Assembly (NCBI RefSeq): GCF_017794965.1
Contig: NZ_CP051240.1
Location: forward strand, 1,302,001 to 1,366,000
Direction: 5' to 3'
Source: Alcanivorax sp.
GTDB taxonomy: Bacteria; Pseudomonadota; Gammaproteobacteria; Pseudomonadales; Alcanivoracaceae
Length of the DNA: 64,000 bases
The position numbers were made by a program, and so were the translations under genes. The first letter of the stretch is position 1, and each line of letters opens with the position of its first letter. Under the pieces are notes generated by a model, which saw only the letters and a list, made by a program, of their open reading frames with translations, made no database searches and had not been told where the DNA came from. Shown here in pieces: positions 57,265 to 64,000 of this stretch.

Positions 57265-58026
57265 ATGAACACCCGGCTTATCAAACGTAGGCAAGCCAAA
57301 TTCTGGATTACCAAACTGTGGAGCACCAAACTGTGGATTGTGCCCGCGCTGGCATTCATTTTTTCAGCTCCCCCGGTGTCGGCCAGTTTGCTCGGTGAGG
57401 CCCTGTCCAACAGTGAACTCCAGTATGAAGTGGGGGATGAAAAGGTGTGGAAGGTGTTGCCGCCGGAAAAACTCCATACAGATCCGCAGACTCAATACTA
57501 CTACCGGCATGCCGATTATCAGGTGTTCGAGGTAGAGCGGAATGGCAAGTACAAGGTGCGATCCGAATTGCGCCAGTTCCCTGAATGGTCCGTTTCCGGA
57601 TGGCGGCAGATGGATGCGAATGTGCGACTACTGGAAACCGAGCTGGATGAAGTAACCTGGATGCAGTTGCACCGCAAGAGCAAGGGCTCGGTGACACCGC
57701 CGCTGAGGCTGACGCTGGATCGGCGCCGTGAACACAACGGGGGGGTGTATGAGGATTATCTGTTCGCTGTGATCTATCACGAGAAAAGTGGTTACAAACG
57801 GGTTCCTCTGGGTCCCCGGCCAGAGGGTGATTTCAGGGCTACGATCAGGGTCAACAACTACCAGGTGATGATCGGCCTCGACGGTGCCCTGGTGCATGTG
57901 GAAAACGTATCTGACTGGGAGAAATACAAATGCTACTTCAAGGTAGGTCTGTACGCTTCCGGCGGCGACGCTGACTATGGTGAGGCCAGGATGGGGCTCA
58001 AGCAACTGACCTATGAAAGTCAGTAG
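57265..58026 (+). CDS. Secreted PL7-family alginate lyase-like protein
   Basis: 253 residues. Signal peptide with a long positive n-region and cleavage after VSA (about residue 40), no lipobox, so secreted rather than lipid-bound. The PL7 motifs are RSELR (99-103), QLH (134-136) and YFKVGLY (224-230). Clearly a paralogue of 54482-55360, with the same KKRSELR/VRSELRQ-FPEWSV and NYQVMIGLDGALVHVENV stretches. The ribosome site is weak. The gene has its own leader, so it may be expressed separately. Confidence 0.85.
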   Translation: MNTRLIKRRQAKFWITKLWSTKLWIVPALAFIFSAPPVSASLLGEALSNSELQYEVGDEKVWKVLPPEKLHTDPQTQYYYRHADYQVFEVERNGKYKVRSELRQFPEWSVSGWRQMDANVRLLETELDEVTWMQLHRKSKGSVTPPLRLTLDRRREHNGGVYEDYLFAVIYHEKSGYKRVPLGPRPEGDFRATIRVNNYQVMIGLDGALVHVENVSDWEKYKCYFKVGLYASGGDADYGEARMGLKQLTYESQ

Positions 58027-58098
58027 ATCGGTTCTCCAGGTCCCCGGCTGACAAGGAGGTCACGCGGGGCTGAGCGGAGCGATAATCCGCGATAAACC

Positions 58099-58134
58099 AA
58101 AAAAATGCCGCCAGGCCTTGGGCCATGGCGGCAT
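58099..58134 (-). terminator. Intrinsic terminator of metG
   Basis: On the minus strand, ATGCCGCCA pairs with TGGCGGCAT and is followed by a run of seven T residues, 30 bases past the metG stop. Confidence 0.92.
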
Positions 58135-58163
58135 TATGATTGCCGTTCGCAGCCGGAGCTGGG

Positions 58164-60206
58164 CTAGCGGACTTCCATGCCGGGTTTGGCTCCGCTGTCG
58201 GGGCTGAGAATATGGATATCGTCTCCGCCGGGACCGGCTGCCAGAACCATACCCTCGGACACGCCGAACTTCATTTTGCGGGGGGCAAGGTTGGCCACCA
58301 GTACCACCAGCTTGCCTTCCAGCTCTTCGGGCTGGTAGCGAGCCTTGATTCCGGCAAAGACATTTCTTTCCCCCAGCTCGCCTACATCCAGTGTGAGCTG
58401 AAGCAGCTTGTCTGCGCCCTCCACATGGGCCGCCCTGGCTACCCGGGCAACCCGTAGCTTGACCTTCAGGAAGTCATCAATGCTGATGGTGTCGTCCTCG
58501 GGCGAAGCTTTAGCTTTCTTGGCATCGGCGGCATTGCTGCTCTCGTCCTTGGCTGGTGCAGGGGCGGCGGACCTGGAGTCTTCGAGCATGGCGTCGATCT
58601 GCTTCATGTCGATACGACCCAGCAGCGGTTTGAACTTGGCGATCTCGTGACCCAGCAGCAGGCTATCTGCATCCGCCCAGTTGAGCGGATCGACCTGCAG
58701 GAAAGCCTCGGCGCGTTCCGCCAGCGCGGGGAGTACCGGTTTCAGGTAGATCACCAGCAGTCGGAAGACGTTGATGGCGGTACTGCAGATGGCCAGCACC
58801 TCCTGCTCCTTGCCATCCTCCTTGGCCAGTGACCAGGGGGCTTTCTCGGCAATATAGCCATTGGCATGGTCAGCGAGGGCCATGATTTCACGCATGGCCT
58901 TGCCGAATTCCCGTTGTTCGTAGAATTCGGCAATGCGAGGGGCCGCTTCCTGGACTTCACGCACCAGCAGTGGATTGTCCAGCTCGGTGCTCAGTGTGCC
59001 GCCGAACTTCTTCACGAAGTTGCCGGTACGGCTGGCGATATTGACCAGTTTGCCCACCAGATCGGAATTCACCCGTTGGGCGAAGTCTTCCAGGTTCAGG
59101 TCAAAGTCGTCTACCCGGCTGGACAGCTTGGCAGCGAAGTAATAGCGCAGGTATTCCGGGCTGAGATGGTCCAGGTAGGTGCGGGCCTTGATGAATGTGC
59201 CCCGTGACTTGGACATTTTGGCACCGTTCACGGTGACGAAGCCGTGGCTGTAGATGGCCGTGGGCTTGCGCAGGCCGGCGCCGTCCAGCATGGCGGGCCA
59301 GAAAAGACCGTGAAAGTTGATGATATCCTTGCCGATGAAGTGGTAGAGCTCGGCGTTGGAATCCTTGCCCCAGTAATCGTCGAAATTCAGGCCTTCGCGC
59401 TCACAGTAGTTCTGGAAGCTGGCCATGTAACCGATGGGCGCATCCAGCCAGACATAGAAATACTTGCCCGGGTAGCCGGGGATTTCGAAACCGAAGTAGG
59501 GGGCCTCACGGGAGATGTCCCAGGGTTGCAGGTCTTCGATCCACTCCTGCAGTTTATTGGCGACCTGCTCCTGCAAGGCGCCGGAGCGTGTCCACTCCCG
59601 CAGTAGCGGCTCGAATTTCGGCAAATCGAAGAACAGCTGGGTGGTTTCTTTCTCCACCGGGGTGGCACCACTGACGGCGGAATAAGGGTCAATCAGCTCT
59701 GCCGGGGAGTAGGTGGCTCCGCAGACTTCGCAGTTGTCACCGTACTGGTCTTCAGCCTTGCACTTGGGGCAGGAGCCCTTGACGAAGCGATCGGCCAGGA
59801 ACATGCCTTTCTGGGGATCGTACAGCTGAGTGATCTGCTTCTCGACAATGTAGCCCGCATCCTTGTTACGCTGGAACACCATTTCGGACAGCGCCCGGTT
59901 CTCCGGGCTGTGGGTGCTGTAATAGTTGTCGAAGCGGATCTGGAAATCAGCAAAATCCTGCTCATGGTCGGCTTTGACCTGGGCGATCTGTTGTTCCGGT
60001 GTGACACCGTTCTCTTCGGCCTTGAGCATAATGGCCGTGCCATGTGCATCATCGGCACAGACATAGGTACACTGCTCACCGCGGAGCTTCTGGAAGCGAA
60101 CCCAGATGTCCGTCTGGATGTATTCGAGCAGGTGGCCCAGGTGGATGGGGCCATTGGCGTAGGGCAGGGCGCTGGTCACCAGAATCTTGCGTGGCGTGTC
60201 ACTCAT
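58164..60206 (-). CDS. metG: Methionyl-tRNA synthetase
   Basis: Charges initiator and elongator tRNA-Met. 680 residues. N-terminal HIGH-like motif in PYANGPIHLGHLLEY, a zinc knuckle with C-x2-C pairs (CPKCKAEDQYGDNCEVC), KMSKS in AKMSKSRGTF, an anticodon-binding domain, and a C-terminal tRNA-binding domain (DDFLKVKLRVARVARAAHVEGAD). Length and domains match the bacterial long form. Confidence 0.97.
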   Translation of the reverse strand: MSDTPRKILVTSALPYANGPIHLGHLLEYIQTDIWVRFQKLRGEQCTYVCADDAHGTAIMLKAEENGVTPEQQIAQVKADHEQDFADFQIRFDNYYSTHSPENRALSEMVFQRNKDAGYIVEKQITQLYDPQKGMFLADRFVKGSCPKCKAEDQYGDNCEVCGATYSPAELIDPYSAVSGATPVEKETTQLFFDLPKFEPLLREWTRSGALQEQVANKLQEWIEDLQPWDISREAPYFGFEIPGYPGKYFYVWLDAPIGYMASFQNYCEREGLNFDDYWGKDSNAELYHFIGKDIINFHGLFWPAMLDGAGLRKPTAIYSHGFVTVNGAKMSKSRGTFIKARTYLDHLSPEYLRYYFAAKLSSRVDDFDLNLEDFAQRVNSDLVGKLVNIASRTGNFVKKFGGTLSTELDNPLLVREVQEAAPRIAEFYEQREFGKAMREIMALADHANGYIAEKAPWSLAKEDGKEQEVLAICSTAINVFRLLVIYLKPVLPALAERAEAFLQVDPLNWADADSLLLGHEIAKFKPLLGRIDMKQIDAMLEDSRSAAPAPAKDESSNAADAKKAKASPEDDTISIDDFLKVKLRVARVARAAHVEGADKLLQLTLDVGELGERNVFAGIKARYQPEELEGKLVVLVANLAPRKMKFGVSEGMVLAAGPGGDDIHILSPDSGAKPGMEVR

Positions 60207-60422
60207 GAGAACGGGATCGTTTTTCCGGCAAAAGGGCCGCCTATGATACGGGGACCGCGGTGGTATTTCATCCCATCTGAGCGGTCATCCGGGAATGGCT
60301 GCCGCTGGTAGAACGCTGGCGTACTTTTTCCGTCAAGACTGGTATGAATCCGGCTGGCGGTCCGGTGCTAGCCGGGACAATAAACCAAACAATCCGCTTA
60401 AAGGTGCAGGGGAAACAGGGGT
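60207..60422. other. Short intergenic region before the hybrid kinase
   Basis: About 215 bases between the divergent metG and the kinase gene. No repeats seen; GGGGA lies about nine bases before the kinase ATG. No clear promoter boxes. Confidence 0.4.
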
Positions 60423-62507
60423 ATGACGCTTCGATCACGGATACGCTGGTTGCTCATCGTGGCAGCCGCCAGTTGTGTGGCACTGGTATCCGTTGCCCTT
60501 TATCAGGTCAATCAGACCTTTCTGAACCGCCTCCACGAGCAAACCGCCAGCCGTGAACTGCAAAAGGTGGAGTCTGCCTTTCTCGATCAGTTGTCTGTGA
60601 TGCGGGTCCGCGCCGCCGACTGGACCCAGCAGCCGGACAAGCCGCCCCTGGCCCTCGATGGGGTAGGGCATCTGGATATGCTGATGGCGCTGAAGAATGA
60701 CCGCATCGATTGGCAACAGGGGGCGCAATCCCTGCTGTCGGGGGGCGTGGCCCAGCAACTGGCCAGCCAGTTTGCGCAAAGCTGTTCACCGATCTGGGGT
60801 GTGGTGCGTGTGGATGGACGGGCCCTGTTGTTCATCACCGCCGTTGAAAACCGGTGCGAGGCCTACCTGCTGGGAGTGTGGCTGGACAGTAACTGGATGA
60901 GTTACCTCTCTGACCGGGTAGGCCATGCACTCTATGTGCGGGATGTGCCTGCAGGTGCCAAACCGGTACGGGGGTTGTCTGCAGAGACGGAGGAAGGGCT
61001 GATTGGTCGCTTTCCGCTGCCGGATTACCTGGGGGGGGCGCCCCTTGAGGTGGTGGTAGAGCTGCCTCAGGACGGTATGGGCGCCATGTTTTCGGCGGTG
61101 GCGGCCATGATTCTGATCATGGTGATACTCACCGGGTTAACCGTGTTGCTGGTGAATATGCGGATTCAGACCATGCTCTTTGGCCGTTTGAAACTGGTGC
61201 ATAACGCGGTGCGATCCATTGCCCGGGGCGGACCGCTGGACCAGCGCCTGCCAGTACTCAGCGACGATGAAATCGGTGAACTGGCCCAGGATTTCAACAG
61301 CATGGTGGACAGCATCGAGAGTGCCCAGAACCAGCTGGCGGAAGCACGCAGGCAGGCGGAAAGTGCCAGCAAGACCAAAAGCCAGTTTCTGGCCAACATG
61401 AGCCATGAAATCCGCACTCCCATGACCGCCATACTCGGATATACCGAGTTGCTGCGAGGCGGTTCGCTCTCCAGGGAGGAGCAGCGCCGCTACCTCACTA
61501 TCATCCAGCACAACGGTGACGCACTGCTGGCACTGATCAATGATGTACTGGACCTTTCGCGCATCGAAGCGGGCCAGGTGAGTAATGAGCAGCGCGTCTT
61601 TTCTCCCCAGGAACTGCTCGATGAAGTGGTGGACAGTCTGCAGCTTCGGGCCCGTGAGAAAGGCCTGCGGCTCGGGCTCTCCCTGTCCGGGACGTTGCCT
61701 GCCACAGTGTGCGGCGACGTGTTTCGGCTGCGCCAGATACTCATGAATCTGGCGGGCAACGCGGTGAAGTTCACCGAGCATGGCCATGTCAATGTGCAGG
61801 CGGGTTGGGACGAATCCACGCAGAGCCTTCAGGTTCAGGTCGAGGATACCGGCATCGGAATCAGTGAAACCCAGTTGAAAAGCATCTTCCAACCGTTTTC
61901 CCAGGCCGATGCTTCCCACTCGCGCCGCTATGCCGGGACCGGGTTGGGGCTGAGCATTGCCCGGGAGTTGGCCAGGGCGCAGGGCGGCGATATCACCGTA
62001 AACAGCCGGGAAGGTTGTGGCAGCTGCTTTGATCTGGTGCTGCCGCTGGTGGTGGCCAGTGCCATCCCCTCGCATCAGCAGCCCTCAAGAAGTCGGGCTT
62101 ATGAGGAAGGGAGCCTGGAAGGGCGGGTGCTGTTGGCAGAAGACAATCCGGTCAATCGCATGTTTGTGCACAAGGTGCTTGAGAATGCGGGATTGACGGT
62201 GGTGGAAGCGGAAAATGGCAAGGAAGCGTGTCAGGAACACGCGGACAACCCGGACTTCGATCTGATTGTGCTGGACATGCAGATGCCGGAAATGGACGGT
62301 TACCAGGCTGTGGCGGAACTGCGTGACCGGGGCTTTGAAGGGCCGGTGCTGGCCCTCACCGCCAACGTGCTGGCGCTGGATCGCCAGCGTTGTCTCGATG
62401 CTGGCTGCGATGAGTTCCTGGGCAAGCCGGTCAGGATCCATGAACTGATCCAGGTCTGTTCCCGTCTGCTGCGTCAGTCGGAAGCGTCTTTTGATCTGGA
62501 AAGCTGA
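60423..62507 (+). CDS. Hybrid sensor histidine kinase
   Basis: 694 residues. Membrane helices at about 8-27 and 226-248 flank a periplasmic sensory domain resembling CHASE4. HAMP follows, then HisKA (NMSHEIRTPMTAILGY, phospho-acceptor His), HATPase (DTGIGIS, FSQADASHSRRYAGTGLGLSI) and a receiver domain with the phospho-acceptor Asp in LIVLDMQMPEMDGYQ. No HPt domain, so an external Hpt protein would be needed for a relay. Convergent with the next kinase with 34 bases of overlap. Confidence 0.92.
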   Translation: MTLRSRIRWLLIVAAASCVALVSVALYQVNQTFLNRLHEQTASRELQKVESAFLDQLSVMRVRAADWTQQPDKPPLALDGVGHLDMLMALKNDRIDWQQGAQSLLSGGVAQQLASQFAQSCSPIWGVVRVDGRALLFITAVENRCEAYLLGVWLDSNWMSYLSDRVGHALYVRDVPAGAKPVRGLSAETEEGLIGRFPLPDYLGGAPLEVVVELPQDGMGAMFSAVAAMILIMVILTGLTVLLVNMRIQTMLFGRLKLVHNAVRSIARGGPLDQRLPVLSDDEIGELAQDFNSMVDSIESAQNQLAEARRQAESASKTKSQFLANMSHEIRTPMTAILGYTELLRGGSLSREEQRRYLTIIQHNGDALLALINDVLDLSRIEAGQVSNEQRVFSPQELLDEVVDSLQLRAREKGLRLGLSLSGTLPATVCGDVFRLRQILMNLAGNAVKFTEHGHVNVQAGWDESTQSLQVQVEDTGIGISETQLKSIFQPFSQADASHSRRYAGTGLGLSIARELARAQGGDITVNSREGCGSCFDLVLPLVVASAIPSHQQPSRSRAYEEGSLEGRVLLAEDNPVNRMFVHKVLENAGLTVVEAENGKEACQEHADNPDFDLIVLDMQMPEMDGYQAVAELRDRGFEGPVLALTANVLALDRQRCLDAGCDEFLGKPVRIHELIQVCSRLLRQSEASFDLES

Positions 62508-64000
62508 GCGCGCTTGATGGCTTCGCTGACCTGTTGCTGGGCAACGGGCTTGCTCAGATAGTCATCCATGCCTGCATCGCGGGCTTTTTGCACGTAATCC
62601 CCGGTGGCGTGGGCGGAAAGCCCGATGATCCAGCAATGGGGCTGGCTGGTTTCGCCGGCTTCCATCTCGCGGATGGCGGTGGTGGACTGGTAGCCGTCCA
62701 TCACCGGCATTTCGCAATCCATGAAACAAATATCCCAGTATGCAGGTTGCTCGCTGATCAGCTGGAAGGCCTGCTCACCGTTGGTTACCAGCGTGGGCTG
62801 GATGCCCAGGGATTTGAGGATGCTTTCGATCACCAGCTGGTTGACGGCGTTGTCTTCAGCCACGATTACATTCAGCCGGTTGGCCTTGTCCAGCACCACG
62901 GTCTTCTCCGCGATCATGCTGTCGTAGCCGGACTCATCCTTGCCGGTCACCAGACTGCGCTTCAGGGATTGGCAGGAGAGCGGGGTTTCGATTAGCAGCA
63001 GGTCTTCCGGTAGCTGATCACTCAACGGGGTACCAGTGGGGTGCAGCAGTACCATGGTCGGAGAGTGGAAACGGTCACGAAGGCGTTGCACCAGCGATTC
63101 AGAGGCCATCACATTGTGTTCGGCAATCACAAAATCTACCGGCTGATCTGCCAGGGCGGGATCCATTGCTGATTCCGCATCCCTGAATTCGCGGGTTTTG
63201 GCTCCCCAGCGGCTGAGCAGCTGGGACAGGCTGAGTAGCTGTGCCGGCGTGCTGGAGATGACCACCGCAGTGCGATTTTTGAGAACGGGTCTGACGGTGC
63301 TCCCGGCTACCTTGACGGGCAGTGCCAGCCAGAAGGTCGCCCCCCTGCCCAGCGAGCTGCTCACGCCGATGTCGCCACCCAGCAAATCGGTGAGACGCTT
63401 ACAGATCACCAGTCCCAACCCTGCGCCTTTCTGGTCGCCGCTGTGGCGCACTTCGCTGACCGCGTCAAACAGCCTTGCCTGCTGGCCTTCGTCCAGTCCG
63501 GTGCCGGTATCCACCACTTCGATCATCAGCACACATTGATTGTTGTTGTTGACTGGCTGCTTGAGTGTCACGTGCAGGGAGACACTGCCCCGTTCAGTGA
63601 ATTTGAAGGCATTGCTGAGCAGGTTGGTGAGAATCTGTTTAAGACGGATCGGGTCAGTACGGATCACATCCGGCACCCGGCTGTCGATGTGAATGTATAA
63701 CGGGACCTGTTTCTCGGTTGAACGCAGGGCGAACAGCCGCGCGCAGTCGTCGACAATGCTTTCCAGGGCGGTGTCCTGAAAATCCAGTTCCAGCTTGCCG
63801 GATTCAATCCGGGAATAATCAAGAATATCGTTGATCACGGTCAGCAGGGACTGGGTGGACTGGTAGATCGTGCTGACATACTGCGCCTGTTGCTGTGAAA
63901 GCGCGGTGCGTCGTAACAGGTCCGTCATGCCCATGATGCCGTTCATTGGGGTACGGATTTCATGGCTCATGGTAGCCAGGAATTCACTTTTTGCTTGGTT
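62474..64000 (-). CDS. Hybrid sensor histidine kinase, 5' end outside the window
   Basis: The frame continues to the right edge (QAKSEFLATMSHEIRTPMNG is encoded across the last bases), so the sensor part is missing. What is seen: HisKA (MSHEIRTPMNGIMGM), HATPase (DTGTGLDEGQQARLFDAVSEVRH, KGAGLGLVICKRL), a degenerate receiver-like domain that lacks the usual Asp (about residues 240-345), and a functional receiver domain (NVIVAEDNAVNQLVIESIL ... CFMDCEMPVMDGYQ). It resembles BarA/GacS-type or other unorthodox kinases without HPt in the part seen. Confidence 0.9.
   Translation of the reverse strand, partial: NQAKSEFLATMSHEIRTPMNGIMGMTDLLRRTALSQQQAQYVSTIYQSTQSLLTVINDILDYSRIESGKLELDFQDTALESIVDDCARLFALRSTEKQVPLYIHIDSRVPDVIRTDPIRLKQILTNLLSNAFKFTERGSVSLHVTLKQPVNNNNQCVLMIEVVDTGTGLDEGQQARLFDAVSEVRHSGDQKGAGLGLVICKRLTDLLGGDIGVSSSLGRGATFWLALPVKVAGSTVRPVLKNRTAVVISSTPAQLLSLSQLLSRWGAKTREFRDAESAMDPALADQPVDFVIAEHNVMASESLVQRLRDRFHSPTMVLLHPTGTPLSDQLPEDLLLIETPLSCQSLKRSLVTGKDESGYDSMIAEKTVVLDKANRLNVIVAEDNAVNQLVIESILKSLGIQPTLVTNGEQAFQLISEQPAYWDICFMDCEMPVMDGYQSTTAIREMEAGETSQPHCWIIGLSAHATGDYVQKARDAGMDDYLSKPVAQQQVSEAIKRAQLSRSKDASD

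Overview
The window is about 64 kb of GC-rich chromosome from a Gammaproteobacterium. The complete rsx/rnf electron-transport operon with nth downstream, an AcrAB-type pump with its divergent TetR regulator, an [4Fe-4S] assimilatory APS reductase, OmpW-type porins and Pseudomonas-style REP hairpins fit a marine Oceanospirillales/Pseudomonadales bacterium. An Alcanivorax-like organism is my best guess, but nothing in the window proves the genus. No tRNA, rRNA, CRISPR array or prophage was seen.

Layout. 1-2.6 kb: 3' part of lysS, a TetR regulator, ung. 3.5-4.2 kb: cysH. 4.5-12.5 kb (minus): a compact chemosensory operon (response regulator, cheA with two CheW domains, cheW, a cytoplasmic truncated-haemoglobin/PAS/PAS chemoreceptor, cheY, cheB, cheR, a CheX-like phosphatase), which looks like an O2/redox-sensing pathway. 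13-18.3 kb: acrB-acrA with divergent acrR and an AcrR-type operator. 18.8-23.1 kb: a giant Ig-like lipoprotein and an OmpW-like barrel. 23.7-34.7 kb: mixed metabolic and envelope genes (MBL hydrolase, glutaryl-CoA dehydrogenase, DUF3302/HlyD pair, YigZ, DUF1330, dienelactone hydrolase, DUF3617, nth, glycine-zipper protein). 34.9-41.7 kb (minus): rsxABCDGE. 42-47.7 kb: a class V aminotransferase, a lipase-like hydrolase and small conserved genes (SseB, DUF2834, DUF4259, LigB-type dioxygenase). 47.8-54 kb: an HBM-HAMP-GAF sensor without an output domain, an MpaB-family oxygenase, and an HD protein/class II aldolase pair divergent from a Crp/Fnr regulator. 54.5-58 kb: two PL7 alginate-lyase-like genes separated by an IS110-family element. 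58-64 kb: metG and two convergent hybrid histidine kinases.

The most striking feature is in the spaces between genes. More than twenty short arrays share an exact 7-bp period but differ in sequence from place to place (GCTACAA, GTTNAAA, CAGTGAA, GTCNGGC, GCGTGNN and others). Several occur as inverted pairs whose two arms complement each other but not the arms of other pairs, around 55-130 bp cores, some with a GC-rich hairpin. Some arrays are joined to a REP hairpin in a five-copy composite element. They sit at gene ends and decorate almost every junction of the rsx operon, including the 5' coding end of rsxC. I know of no description of this system for this group of bacteria. Heptanucleotide tandem repeats (STRRs) are known from cyanobacteria.
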